Below, piece by piece: positions 11,250 to 22,713 of a stretch of 64,000 nucleotides of DNA (positions are counted from its first letter, which is position 1; the number at the start of each line of letters is the position of its first letter). A program made the translations under genes and the position numbers. Below the pieces are notes generated by a model. It was not told where the DNA came from. It did no database searches and saw only the letters and a program-made list of their open reading frames with translations. This stretch comes from Pollenia angustigena (lineage: Eukaryota > Arthropoda > Insecta > Diptera > Polleniidae), in contig OV884059.1 of assembly GCA_930367215.1 (NCBI GenBank), positions 155,060,511 through 155,124,510 on the forward strand, given 5' to 3'.

Positions 11250-14200
11250 TGTTTAATTTAATTGGGGGATGGGGTATTTCGCAGAGGTGCACTTGTGCGG
11301 AAAGCTATCTGCCTGTCATCCACTTGGGGATGACAAGAAGCGATTCCTCTGTTCGAATTTCCCAAGCAGCTCACTACTTCCGGTCTTATACCAAGTATCC
11401 CCTGGTAATGTCTCTCAGACATTCGTCTGTCGACAGCTAGAGTGAGAAGGCACACAGTTGAGTAACCTGAATGGCATGCTTAAACCGTTGCGTCTCAGGT
11501 AACTAGGTGGCCACCGAAATTAACAGGCACTGAAACTCAACTGTTCGACCTGCCTAGAGGTTGTTGGCAGCCCCAATACTAGGATCGGATGGGAGGCCTA
11601 ATAAGTCCCTCAATCTTAAACTGAAATGATTACTGAAACCGCAACAAATAATAATCAACGCATCCCCAAGATGACGACCTTTAGCATGAAAAAAATGACA
11701 CGAGTTGGAACATGGAACGTGCGCACACTCCTAGAAACATCTAAGCTGGCCCAAGTATGCAGAGAATTCGCCAACTACAACCTGCTACTTGTAGAATTGT
11801 GCGAAACCAGATGGCCAGAAGCAGGAGAATTCAAGACCTCCGAAAACTTTACTTTTTTATATTCCGGCAAACCGCCAGATCAACCAAGGTCGAGTGGAGT
11901 CGGACTACTATTATCCAGAGAAGCCCAAAGTGCACTGATCAACTGGAAACCTCATGGTGACAGAATAATCACAGCAAGATTCCGCACTAAGGCTTGGAAC
12001 CTAACCTGTGTGCAATGTTATGCACCAACAGAAACCTCTGAAACTCTGGATAAAGAAAACTTTTATAGTTACTTAAACAGAGTGTTGACATCAATACCAC
12101 GTGGAGATATCGTGTTACTAATGGGTGATTTCAACGCACAACTAGGTGCAGACAACACTGGGAGAGAAACCCTAATGGGACAGCACGGAATCGGTAGAAT
12201 GACGGAGAATGGAGAGCTTTTTACTGAAATATGCAGCAACAACAATCTTGTGATCGGAGGCACCATATTTCCTCACAAAACTTGCCACAAAGTAACGTGG
12301 GTTTCGCCAGACAAAGTGACCGAAAATCAAATCGACCATATCGCCATAAGCAAATCATGGCGCAGGTCTCTCCTGGACGTGCGTTCCAAACGTGGGGCAG
12401 ACTGCTCTTCAGACCACCATCTCGTAGTTGCTAGTCTCCGTCTAAGGGTAGCCGCGATTCGTAAGCCACCATCCACTGAACGTAAATATGACGTAGAAAA
12501 ACTTAAAAACGTTCAAAATCTTCACAACTACGTGGAAGAGCTAAAAGGAGGATTGGTTATACAACGAGCACACCCAGTGATAGAATGGCAAAATATAAAT
12601 AATAGCTTCAACGATGCTGCCAGAGAACATATTGGCTACAGGGCACCCAAAAGAGCGCAGTGGATGTCTGACGATACCTGGAAGTTAGTACTGAAAAGGA
12701 AAGAAATAAAGGCAAAACAAAATACAGCAAGAACACGAGGTTAAAAGGCATCGCTAGGGGAAGCGTACAGGCGACACGATTTGCTAGTCAATCGAAGTGC
12801 TAGAAATGACAAAAGACGATGGCACGAGTCACTAGCTTGTGATGCCCAAAAAGCATCTGTAGAACATAGATCCAAGGATCTATATGCAATCACTAAAAAA
12901 CTCACTGGTAAAAATTTCGTGACTACAAAACCACTTAAGAACAGCGAGGAAGTATTATCTACATCTAGGAATGAACAATTGGAAATATGGAGACAGCATT
13001 ACTCTTGTATGCTTTCAAAACCACCACATAATCTTTCCAATATTTGCTCATGTCTATCCCACACAGTCAGGCAGGATATATCAAGTGAATGTCCTGATAT
13101 TCTCGAAGTGTTAAACGCTATTAACGCTTTAAAGGCAAACAAGGCACCCGGTGTTGATAATATAGCCCCCGAAATGCTTAAAGCTGATCCCCAATTAACA
13201 GCTAACATTCTGCTACCCCTCATCGAGAACTTTTGGTAATCATTTGAACTCGACGCAAATCTTAAGGAAGGTATAATTGTGAACATCCCTAAAAAAGGCG
13301 ACCTTACCGACTGCAGGAACTGGAGAGGTATCACAATCCTTAGTGCAGTTAATAAAATTATAGCACATATCATCAATAAAAGAATCTCGGATGCTATTAT
13401 GGATGATCTCTGACCAGAGCAGGCTGGATTTCGTCCACAAAAATCTTGCGTTGACCACATCAATAGCTTGCGAATCATAATTGAGCAGTCCGCAGAGTGG
13501 CAGTCCCCCCTCTACATGGTCTTTATCGATTTTGAAAGAGTTTTCGACACCTTAAGCCATAATGCAATATGGAGCGCCCTTGCGTGTAAAGGTGTTCCAC
13601 CTAAGATCATCCAACTCACTCAGGCACTGTATGCAGACGTTAAATGTAGAGTTGTTCATGACAACGCTCTAAGTAACAGCTTTAATGTGGTAACCGGAGT
13701 GCGCCAGGGATGTATACTATCACCCCTTCTCTTCAACATTGTCCTTGACGTCATAGTGCGCAACGCCACTCAAACAAATAGAGGTATAAGATGGGGGCTT
13801 ACTCAACAACTTGAGCGTCTGGAGTACGCCGACGATATCTGCCTCCTATCTCACAGCTATCGTCATATGTCAGCTAAACTAAAATCTCTTGAAACCGAAG
13901 CTGCAAAAGCTGGATTAAAAATTAATATTGGAAAGAGTAAGGTAATGCGTTGCAATACCTCAATAACAGCAAATTTAAAATACAGGATGTTGAGCTAAAA
14001 GAAGTCAAGTCGTTTTGCTATCTTGGTAGCATTTTAACACATACTGGCGGCTGCAGCAATGATGTGGCCTATCGAATGTCAAAGGCCAAGCAATCATTTG
14101 GCATGTTGCGCCCTGTATGGAAATCTGCCTCTATTTCGGAACACACTAAGATTAGCATATTTAATTCTTGCGTCAAATCGGTGCTTCTTTACGCCTGGGA

Positions 14201-14625
14201 ATCATGGAACATGACATCACGAGAAATAAACGCCATTCACGTGTTTGTTAATCGCTGCCTGCGTGGGATGCTCAAGATATTCTGGCCAAACACCATATCC
14301 AACACTAACCTTTGGCAACGGACACACCAACGGCCAATTAACATCGAGATCCTTAATCGAAAATGGCGCTGGATAGGTCACTCGCTCCGTAGACCACATG
14401 GCAACCCTACTAAATCTGCGATTGACTGTAACCCCCATGGTAATACAAGAAGAGTTGGCCGTCCGACGCACACCTGGAGACGTCAACTTGTATCGGAAGT
14501 AAACCAAAGTGGGCTAAGCTGGAGGGAAATTAAACATCTAGCATCAAACCGGATCGAATGGAAAGAGTTCGTTGCGGCCCTTTGTTCCTACTAGGAACCA
14601 CAGGACATAATATATATATATATTT
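11250..14625 (+). mobile_element. RTE-like non-LTR retrotransposon, nearly full length, inactive
   Basis: The element has a GC-richer 5' region (about 11262-11625), one long endonuclease-RT frame (11626-14594) and a short 3' end with a TATATATATATA tail near 14612. TTTAATT(G) is present close to both ends and could be the target-site duplication. Sequence beyond both ends belongs to the CAGGCA element, so the LINE inserted into it. Confidence 0.8.
11626..14594 (+). pseudogene. Endonuclease-reverse transcriptase of an RTE-like LINE, broken
   Basis: The protein would cut target DNA and reverse-transcribe the element RNA. The APE-type endonuclease comes first, with TWNVRTL at the start, then CETRW, MGDFNAQLG and SDHHLV, the last holding the catalytic Asp-His pair. 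RT blocks follow: NKAPGVDNIAPEML, ITILSAVNKI, QAGFRPQKSC, GVRQGCILSPLLFNIVLD and the active-site box LEYADDICLL at about 13816. The C-terminal block CYLGSILTHTGG, NRCLRGMLKIFWPNTIS and WRWIGHSLRRPHG is typical of RTE/SR2-like elements. Frame +1 runs from 11626 to about 13968 with stops at 12742 (TAA), 13237 (TAA) and 13411 (TGA). One frameshift near 13968 moves the rest to another frame that ends at 14594. The start is the first ATG of the frame. So few lesions imply a young but dead insertion. The clade assignment is from motif style only. Confidence 0.88.
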
Positions 14626-14912
14626 AATTGAAGAAATTAGTCATATGCTACACGACTTTAAGACTTCTTTGCTCTGGCAACCACAGATAAAAAGTAAATC
14701 ACGAAAAATGTAAACAAAACTAAAACAGCGTCTGCAAAAAATACAGCGGCTTCCTAAATTTGTAAATTTAAAGGTTCTCCCGTGTAAAATAATTAATTTT
14801 AATGCAAAAACAAATCAAGGACAGATCATTTAATGTGCATGTGATAATTTTATTATAGATTTAAAAAAAATGCTTAAAAAACTTCAAGTGATTTGAAATC
14901 GTCATGCTGTAA

Positions 14913-15520
14913 AGATAGAAGTACATAACACGCGTTAGTGCGCGCGCGCTCTATCGTCTTCTGTCAAAAAAAAAGTTAAACTAGTGTGTTTTCATAGAAC
15001 AAGCTACATGCAAAATATTTTGACGCGTTTGCGCCAGAAAGTTAGTTAACTTTGAACTTTTTAACGCGTTGTGCATTTTTGACAAGTAATCAGCTGACAA
15101 TAAAAAGAATAATTCAACAAATTTGTGAATCATGAACAGCTATGGGCAAATGCTAAATCAAAATGCAAAAAGAGCGAACGATGTGTATACATACACAAAA
15201 AACAAAGAGCAAAAGAGCATAAAACCAACAAATGCAAACGTAAACAAACCAATACAATGCCACACATGCAAAGCTTTCAATGTAGTGGTGCCCATACTTG
15301 ATCATGAAAGAAAAACTTATTGAAGAGCTTAAAAAACATACAATGTTTATATAAAAAGAGTAAATTCAATAAAATAACAAAATCTTGACATACTATCGAA
15401 CCCGTTTTTAATACACAAATAAGTAAACAAATAAAAAACAGCTGACAGGAATGGCTTTTGTAAAGTTTTTAAACGCACGACACTTGTCGACGAACTAACG
15501 CGTGTTATGTACTTCCACCT
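14913..15520. mobile_element. Harbinger-like MITE AGATAGAAGTACATAAC, TSD TAA
   Basis: The inverted ends share AAGTACATAACACGCGTTAG (left) and its reverse complement on the right. TAA is present directly on both sides (14910-14912, 15521-15523). A 63-codon ATG frame at 15132-15323 lies inside but has no recognisable domain. Confidence 0.85.
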
Positions 15521-15752
15521 TAAGCCAGTGACGGGCACATTTGCAAATCCTATGTACGCGTGCATAGGAATAAAAATGCTGCTTGTGCGACGTCGACACA
15601 TGTACACTATAAACTTCTTTGTGTGTCTGTGACAATGTACGTTCGGCTGTCGGCGGTTTTAAATCACGAGATTTCAAAAATTTTTGTAGGCAGAACACTT
15701 TTTTAGTGATTTCAAGTCACTTTACGAAAAAGTGATTTTCAGAACATGCCTG

Positions 15753-16717
15753 ATATTCTATGGTTAACTGTTGCCACAGAGTTATTTGAATTAGTGATCA
15801 AATTGAAAATTATTGCGGATGTAAAAATAAAAATGTGCTCTAGAGTAGAACTTCTGCTTAAAATCAAAAATCAAATTAATGGCAAAAAAATGAAGGGTTA
15901 TCATACGAAAGTATAAGGGACAGAAGGCCAAGAGAAATAAAAGCTTGGTGCACTTCAAAGTATTGTGAAAACAATTCAACTCGATACTGAAACTCTTCAG
16001 GAAATAAAATAAATATCTATAAATATCGGCTGTGTTCTAGAATCCGAATCCACTCGAAAAAGGATTACTTCATCATTTTTGGTGTTCTACATTTCACATT
16101 CACATGTTTTTATTAGTTTTTTTTTTTAGAGTAGTAAGGGGTTGGTGAAAATAAAACGAAACGATTCTTATTCCAATAACAAACGATAACATTTTTAACA
16201 AAAAAATAAATTTAGTTTTTAGCTGAAAATCTTCTTTATCCAATTTAATCAAAAATATATCGTTATCTAAAATGCAAAACGCTCTAACTTACCCTACATT
16301 TAAAATCGGCTTTTTATTGATTTTGATGTAATTATAGCTAATTTTTTTTTAAAGATTTTTATGCTTTTTTCCGACATTTTGTTTTTTTTTTAATCGATTA
16401 AGCGATCTAAAATTAGTTTTTGGGTTTGTTTCAAAATTTGCAATTTTTCGCGAATTTCAGCCATGTTCGCGATTTGTTCCTGTAAGTTTTCTGATTCTTT
16501 ACAGCTTTAACGATTTATAATAAATAATAGACTTTGCTATCATGATGCTGTTAGAAAATTTTTGAGAATTTCCGCTAATTTAGACATTTTTACCGAATTT
16601 TTGCCATTCCTTATAGTTTTAGTTACTTTTAATCAATTTTATGGCTTGTTTGAAATATTAAAAATTTTCGCGATTTTTCGCTATTTTTGAATTTTTTTTG
16701 TTATTTTCAGACATTTA
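15753..16717. other. AT-rich, degenerate TTCGCGA-type repeats
   Basis: Diffuse repeats of words such as TTCGCGAATTTCAGCCATG occur near 16447 and again near 17910 beyond the LINE, in the same orientation. The region looks like an old degenerate array into which the LINE inserted. No gene was seen. Confidence 0.45.
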
Positions 16718-17868
16718 GCAATTTTGTATTTATTTATTTTTTATTTATTTATTTGTCGTTCCATACACAAGACTAAGAGTCTCATATTGCAGTACAGAAC
16801 TAAGTATTAGCAAAATGTTGTAATGTTAAAACTTAAAACTATTTACAAAATCATCAATATATATGTATTAAAGAAATAGATTATAAAAAATAAATAAATT
16901 AATAATAATAATCAAAAGTAATTATTTTATTAAAATCAAATAGTAATTATTGTTGATTAATCAAATGTGGAAAACAAATTAATTATAGACTTTTTGAACT
17001 CAAGTGCGTTACATAAAAGTTGAGAACAATATGGAATTGAGTTCCAGAGATGAACGGCATGGATAAAGAATTGCCACAATGATATAAGGCTATAATGTCT
17101 AAAAGGTATTAGTCTTCTTCCTCTACTTTCAATATTTGAGAATTCAAGTTTTACATATAGATGTTCAGGCTGTTTCATGTAGATGATTTTGTGTACAAAA
17201 ATTAAGATACGCGTTTTTAACAGATCTTTAAAACAAATGCCATATAATTTCATTGCAAATGTTGAAACTCGTGCTCGACGTTTTAATCCATAGACATAAC
17301 GAATAATATTATTAAATGTTACATTTAGTTTATTTTCACTTATTGCGTCACAACTTGCAAAAAGTTCACAACCATACAACAAAATGGGTATTAAGTACGT
17401 TTTAGCAAGTAGTATTGGAATTTTGATTGGTGTGCAGTATTGAGTTCGCCAAAGTGTTCTTACCATGGAAAACGTTCGACCGCATGCATATTTTATATGG
17501 TCAGACCATGTTAATGTGTTATTAAAAATAATTCCGAGGTTTTTTGCTGTGTTTACAATTTCTATGAATTGATTATTAATGGAAATATTGGGCATAATGT
17601 TAAAATCAATTTTTGCCAGACGTTTACGTATAATAATACATTTGGATTTTCGGGGGTTAATTCCAAGACCATTTGCAGATGCCCACAAATAAATTTTATG
17701 TAGTTCTTTATTCAAAGTACTAACACACTTATTCAGCGAGGCTTCATTACAACTGATGTAGAGCTGAACATCATCTGCATACATTCTTATCCCACAGTGA
17801 GTAAATACATTAGGGAGATCGTTTGAGTACATAGCAAATAGCAGTGGGCCTAAGATAGATCCCTGTGA
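16718..17868 (-). mobile_element. 5'-truncated jockey/CR1-like LINE with AAATA-type tail
   Basis: The minus-strand element ends at a tail of AAATA repeats (seen as TATTTATTTATTT on plus at about 16727-16752). It begins abruptly inside the RT domain near 17868. Both features are the usual outcome of target-primed insertion. Similar degenerate repeats flank it on both sides. Confidence 0.8.
16957..17868 (-). pseudogene. LINE reverse transcriptase, partial
   Basis: About 300 codons are open from the truncated 5' end. The frame starts at the RT block QGSILGPLLFAMYSNDLP, then has the active-site box RMYADDVQLY. It continues with the thumb block LGIINPRKSK-like (GLGINPRKSKCIIIRKR), the block NLGIIFNNTLTWSDHI and the C-terminal HAVHLWNSIP, and ends in TAA at about 16957. 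The fingers domain, endonuclease and ORF1 are missing because of 5' truncation. There are no internal stops, so it is fairly recent. The style fits jockey/CR1-type LINEs. It cannot be active alone. Confidence 0.85.
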
Positions 17869-18669
17869 TTTCAAATAAATTTTAGTGTTTGTTTAAAAGT
17901 TTAAAATTTGTCGCGAATTTTAGCCATGTTCGCGATAGAAGCGATTTTTTCCTATGATTCTTTAAAGCTCTCATAATTTTTAATAAATATTACCCTTTGC
18001 TTTCATGCTGCGGTTAGCAAATTAAAGATCTTTATTAAACTTACGTTTTTTCAAACAAAAACTTCGAATACACAAAAACATGCGGATTTGAGAACACCAA
18101 TTTATGAATTATGCGGATACAAAAAATTTTTTCGTTTTGAATTCGAGTCGAAACCTGGAACATTTTTTTTTTTCAATGATAAAGCGGGGAAAAAAAATGT
18201 TCCTGAAACATACCTGTATGATTCGTGTTTTGGCGAGTGAGCCAGCGGGATCCATATATTACAAACCCTACATTAAGGATGAAGGAATGTTGAAACTTAA
18301 TTACAAAGCTTTACAAATCCTTTTAAATAAGTTCTAAATATTTTTGTAAGCTGCAAAATTTAAGGTGAACTAGAGTTGAGTTGTGAACCGCAAACGGGCA
18401 TCAGAATTTTAAAATTCGACGGCCTCACCTATTGCACTCCTAAAAGTTAAGAGTTTTCAAGAAGAAATGGCGACATCTTAAGGACCTTAGATATTTGTTT
18501 CCAGAAGATTGCCGTTATTTTTATGATACACAGAACATAGGTTGTGTGTGTTACTTAAATCTATTACAACAAACGACTGAGGCATTTACGACAACGCCAA
18601 CCGTAATCAGGCTGAATATTTATATTTTTTTAACTAAATTTATATCATAACCTTAAACGCAAAGGGCCC
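17869..18669. other. AT-rich, continuation of degenerate repeats
   Basis: Words at 17905-18015 (GTCGCGAATTTTAGCCATG, TTAATAAATATTACC) repeat those at 16440-16550 on the other side of the LINE. A 77-codon frame at 18104-18337 has no recognisable motif. Confidence 0.45.
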
Positions 18670-18821
18670 TAAAGCTGGCCACACACTAGTGATTTGTGCG
18701 TGCTCGACGTGTTGTTACTTGTTAATGGGGCTGTGCGCGCACAAATAAAAATTAATTGCAAATTTTCAATTTCTTGTGATTTATTCGATGTGTTAGTGGG
18801 CTTGTGCGCGAACTTTTTAAA

Positions 18822-18937
18822 ATTATCAATAACAATTTTAATTAATTTTCATGTTGTAAAATTCCTTTCTTCATAAGAATAATTTAATGAAAATTAAATT
18901 TCATGAACTTAAGCCTAATTAAAAATATTAAAAATTT
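18822..18937. repeat. 116-bp exact direct repeat, copy 1
   Basis: It is identical base for base to 19386-19501, starting ATTATCAATAACAATTTT. The 448 bp between the copies could be an insertion with an unusually long target duplication, or the result of a tandem duplication. Confidence 0.95.
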
Positions 18938-19249
18938 GGATTAAAAACCATAAATAGTTCAACAAAATAACCACAATACTAATTATTGTTAAAGCTAAGG
19001 CACGAGCTCTATGTGTACATTTGTCCTTCAAGTTGTGCTGAAAAAGGTCAACAGAAAAGAGAAAGACAAAATGAAAAAAAACAAAAAAAATGTACTTGGA
19101 CTTCAAGAAAAATTCTTGACAAAAGTACGAAAAAACAGAAGTAAGGAAAAAACATGTAAGATCAATTAAAATGGATAATCATTCAGGAAAGCAAATTTCG
19201 ATCTACCAAATGTTAAAATACAATTTGGTTTAAGGATTGATGTTTGACT

Positions 19250-19385
19250 GTTGACGTCAGCAGTCGTCGATGGCTGCGAGTGTAAGACGGCAAATCCATC
19301 CGAGGAGATCGAGTGGTTGCGATCGAAACATGTCATGGTAACCTGCCGGCCAGGGTTTGAGCCCGAGCCACGTCAAGAATGAAAG
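19250..19385 (+). repeat. GC-rich SINE-like segment with a B-box-like motif
   Basis: GGGTTTGAGCCCGAGCC at about 19353 resembles a Pol III B box (GGTTCGANNCC), preceded by a possible A-box remnant (GAGTGGTTGCG). It ends exactly where the second 116-bp repeat starts. The call is weak because neither box is canonical. Confidence 0.3.
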
Positions 19386-19501
19386 ATTATCAATAACAAT
19401 TTTAATTAATTTTCATGTTGTAAAATTCCTTTCTTCATAAGAATAATTTAATGAAAATTAAATTTCATGAACTTAAGCCTAATTAAAAATATTAAAAATT
19501 T
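19386..19501. repeat. 116-bp exact direct repeat, copy 2
   Basis: It is identical to 18822-18937. Perfect identity in otherwise decayed sequence indicates a recent event. Confidence 0.95.
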
Positions 19502-20009
19502 TCATTTAAGTGTACAACAAAGCGTCGACTTGTATCTATTGCGGAGTTGTTTAGCATACGAAAATGTTTGGTATTCTTCTTCGATTTTCTTGTTAATTTT
19601 AATTTCTTTTTTTGTTGTGTACACAAATAAATTACCAAAAGTGCAATTGCATTATTGGCTTCACAATTTATGTTGCCTTTTTTAATTTTAATGTTATTGT
19701 GATTTGTTCGTCGTGTGTGGAGAAATGGTACGCTAACAAATCACACGCACAAATCACTAAATTAAAAAATTAATTATAAACAGTTAAACGCAATTAATCA
19801 ATTTATCATATAAAATAGTTTTTTTCTATTGCAGTAAAATTTTGAAAATGTTAGATAGGGCCTTTTGCGTTTAAGTTGACGAATTATATATTTTTTCTGT
19901 TTTTATAAAACTTTAATCAAATGTCCTTTTTAATTAAAACCACTACTTATTAGTAATTCACAGGAAATTTCGATAAAAAAGTTGTTACCCTAATGTATAA
20001 ATGTACATA

Positions 20010-20258
20010 CCGAGCCCTTATAGCAAAAATGATGTAACCAACAAAAATAAAGTTATACAGGAGAAAGTTGTTTTTTAATATTTTTGCTTAAAGTCTAGGG
20101 TTTCTTTTGAAATTGCATTTGCTCTTTTTTCGTAACGTTACTTCTCAGAGATATGACATTTTTAGAGATGATGCAAATGATAAATAATTATCGATTTTCA
20201 TCAAAAAACAAATATCTAAAATGTTGTTGGTTACATCATTTTTGCTATTAGGGCTCGA
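20010..20258. mobile_element. TA-flanked MITE, 249 bp, 34-bp TIRs
   Basis: The left end CGAGCCCTTATAGCAAAAAT and its right-hand counterpart match at 33 of 34 positions (inverted). TA lies on both sides, fitting Tc1/mariner mobilisation. It ends 25 bp beyond the stop of the coiled-coil ORF, so it would lie in that gene's 3' UTR. Confidence 0.8.
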
Positions 20259-20283
20259 TATGTTGAAACTTATATACAAAGAA

Positions 20284-20730
20284 TTAAAGTGACTTATTCG
20301 TCATTTTTTGACGTCTATTCCCAAAATGATTCCTAAACTTATTAAACTTTTCTTGATTTATTTCACTGGCATCTTTACGTTTTCTCAAAATCGATTTTAG
20401 ATTTTCCGAAATTTTGTCTAAACTTTGTAGGCCTGATAATTTGATTGCATCAATTTCCTTTAGAAATTGCTGGCGTTGATTCATATTTTCTTGTTCAAAT
20501 TCTGTCAGACTAAGCAATTTTGATTCCAAATCAAGCTGTAATTGGGAAAATTGTGAAGGGTTTGATGCTTTGTGATTCTTCACTTCACATTGGCCAATTG
20601 CTGTGGTTTTGAGTTTTGTCAAAAAAATCAAATTTGCTGCTTCATTTTCGGAAATTTTATTTGAATGCTCTTGTAAACTTTTTAGCATATTTTCAGCATT
20701 TTCTTTAAACATTTTACACTGATTTGCCAT
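20284..20730 (-). CDS. Lone 148-residue coiled-coil protein ORF, unrecognised
   Basis: I do not recognise this protein. It is a single uninterrupted ATG frame of 148 codons with balanced, protein-like composition in an AT-rich setting. The start has a good dipteran context (AAAAATGG). Residues 3-50 and about 65-115 are rich in Leu, Glu, Lys and Gln with heptad-like spacing (LQLDLESKLLSLTEFEQEN), suggesting coiled coil. The C-terminus is basic (LRKRKDA, FRNHFGNRRQKMTNK). There is no signal peptide or membrane segment. No transposase or RT motif is present, and the only nearby element is a MITE just past the stop. No introns or clear promoter were seen. It could be a small intronless gene, a retrogene, or one exon of a longer gene. 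A kinetochore- or spindle-type small coiled-coil protein is possible but unproven. Confidence 0.5.
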   Translation of the reverse strand: MANQCKMFKENAENMLKSLQEHSNKISENEAANLIFLTKLKTTAIGQCEVKNHKASNPSQFSQLQLDLESKLLSLTEFEQENMNQRQQFLKEIDAIKLSGLQSLDKISENLKSILRKRKDASEINQEKFNKFRNHFGNRRQKMTNKSL

Positions 20731-21010
20731 TTTTCTTGATTTTCTTTTATGTACTATGTATGCATATGAAAATATTTTATTTGATTTTTGTTAATTTTTG
20801 TAAACCAAAATTAAACTAGATCGAAAACAGAAAGTACCCAATAAAAAATTTTATAATTTTCGAAGCACTAATGATACATTTAAAAAAGTAAGTGCACAAT
20901 TATGCGCTACGCAATAAGACATACAAAAATGCAGTTAAGTAAGTGAAAGAACTCTCAACAACTTTTATAAAAAAAATAACATTTCAAGTGCTACGGCATT
21001 TCCTTACTAC
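20731..21010. other. Presumed upstream region of the coiled-coil ORF
   Basis: AT-rich sequence without a clear TATA-Inr pair or repeat boundary. Nothing firm was seen. Confidence 0.3.
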
Positions 21011-21236
21011 GAAGCAGGTTAGTAATGGAGAATACTAAAAAATAACTGTATTGCTACTTTCAGTGTGTAAGGCTTATCGTTTCATCCAACAATTTTTAAA
21101 TGCGCTGAATAATGCGCTTTATGTGCCAAAAATGTATTGCTTCAAAGTGGGAACTCGCCATATAAAATTCATGTCTTCCGTAGGCGCAATAGTAAGCGAA
21201 ACGTTCATTGTTCTCCCTTACAAACCTGCTTCGTTG
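21011..21236. mobile_element. Small TIR repeat ACGAAGCAGGTT
   Basis: ACGAAGCAGGTT on the left and AACCTGCTTCGT on the right are exact inverted 12-mers inside imperfect ~27-bp inverted ends. The interior contains ATGCGC repeats. No target duplication could be assigned. Confidence 0.5.
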
Positions 21237-21269
21237 GAAGCTCCATTTTTTTACTGTGTATTAAGTATT

Positions 21270-21420
21270 AAAACAAGTACGTCTCGTACAAAAACCACAA
21301 GCAATTTATTTTTGTAAAAACATTGTGCAAAGTCAAAATTTTGACATCCAACAATAATAATGCTAAAAAAACAAAGTTCTCATCAGGGCTTTTTAGACCA
21401 CCTGTAATGAATTCGCCTTG
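21270..21420. mobile_element. Fragment of the CAAGGCGAATTC hAT MITE family
   Basis: Read in reverse it begins CAAGGCGAATTCATTACAGG and matches the complete element at 37989-38213 through CGTACAAAAACCACAAGC. The other terminus is missing, so this copy is truncated. Confidence 0.7.
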
Positions 21421-22481
21421 GCACAATGCGATCACTCGTTAAATTTAATCAACCCAATTATGAATAAAAATTTCGGTTTTTACTGTTTTTTTAAATGATT
21501 TTAGCGAAAATGTTACCTTCAACAGCAAGTCCCATAATTACCGATAACAAGGGGCGTACATTTAATGACATGCTTTCTAAAAACCGTCTTTTTAGCGCCT
21601 TGATGTCCACATAATATTTCAAATGGTTGAGTCAATAAGCCCCCAACATTTCCTAACGGGCGTTGTGCGTGTGCATCTTGACAAAATAGAGGTGCAGCCA
21701 ATACCTTAAGCTGTGTGGGGCTAACAACTGGCAATTAGTGAGAGTCCTATGTCCTATGAGTCCTAATCGAGAACTCGAAAAGGCTGGCAAAAAGTATTTT
21801 TTTTCTCGTAACCTGATTAATTTAAATTTTTTAATAAAAGTCTTTGCATGTACAAATTATCCTTATAAATAAGTCAGAAGGTCGTGCTTTGGGCAAGTGT
21901 TCTATGCGCTATTACTATTTAACAGTGGAGATTACATAGCTCCCGCTTCGAAGTAGTTGGTCAGTACATGGTCCAGACCATCATTGTACTAAAATTTCCT
22001 CCTGTGTACATTAAGGATGTCTGCTTCGCAATAGCAAAGACTTACATTTTTATGAACACACAAGGCCTTTTATATTGTGCTGCTTACAGTGTTTGGTTTA
22101 TTTTCTCTCGCCTGTATTTATAAAAAAAATTTCAATTTAAAAATGGTTTACAAAACAAATTTTGTATGAAAATTCTCCTTAATAAACGTTTGTTAAATTT
22201 AATAATAATTAAGACCCCCGTCTATGTTTATGTAAACAAACCAGCATTTTGGCACGGCTTAGACTGGTCTATTATGGGAAAAATTGCCGAGATAATGTTC
22301 TTAATTTTGCGAATTTATTATTGCTCGAAATTGCCCCGTTAATTACCCATGGCGCGATAGTGCGATTTAACGAATTAAGATGGTTTATTTAAGAATTAGT
22401 TTATGTTCTTCATTGACTTAAATATCCAGTTGTTAAACGCAAATGTTTGAGGCCGTCGTTATCTGCAATGTTTAAGACTTA
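21421..22481. other. Intergenic, nothing recognised
   Basis: A GC-richer patch at about 21510-21740 has a 71-codon minus-strand frame without known motifs. The rest is AT-rich. Confidence 0.4.
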
Positions 22482-22686
22482 GACCATATTTACATTATGC
22501 AATTAACGCCGCAACTTTCGCATGCAACTTTTTGTTTGTTAGCAAGAGGTGTAGGGGAAAAAACGGGGTTGAAAAAGTTGAAAAAATGCTTGAAAAAATG
22601 TTAATGTGAAAAGAGTTTCGTAGAAACTACTTTAAAAGAAAATAGAAAAAAAACTCGGCGTTAATTGCATAGATCTAAATGCGGGC
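22482..22686. mobile_element. Harbinger-like MITE, 205 bp, TSD TTA
   Basis: Both ends share TATGCAATTAACGCCG as inverted repeats, with more diverged outer bases (GACCATATTTAC, GTAAGCCC side). TTA is on both sides. The internal words TTTGTTAGCAAGAGGTGTAG resemble those in the hairpin at 54267-54474. Confidence 0.7.
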
Positions 22687-22713
22687 TTACTTGATTTTGA
22701 GTTATTTACACAT

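Larger units (their letters stand above)
10953..15752. mobile_element. TIR element CAGGCA, carrying an RTE LINE and a MITE
   Basis: Ends CAGGCACGTTTTGAAATCAC and GTGATTTTCAGAACATGCCTG-type (right) are inverted, with ATA on both sides as a 3-bp duplication. The words GTGATTTT and AAATCACGA recur near both ends. Native sequence is 10953-11250, 14626-14912 and 15524-15752, and the rest is nested insertions. A right end of the same family is at about 51040-51196. Confidence 0.7.
18673..19759. mobile_element. Harbinger-like element AGCTGGCCACACACTAG, right end eroded
   Basis: The left end AGCTGGCCACACACTAGTGA is preceded by TAA. The right side has CACGCACAAATCACTA, the reverse complement of the sub-terminal left sequence, but the last bases are lost. 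The left end resembles that of the 46014 element (AGCTGAAGGTCCACACC). It contains an exact 116-bp direct repeat (18822-18937 and 19386-19501). Confidence 0.5.

Noticed and set aside
15132..15323. 63-codon ATG frame in the 14.9-kb MITE
   Set aside because: There is no recognisable domain, and its length is compatible with chance in an element bounded by a TAA duplication.
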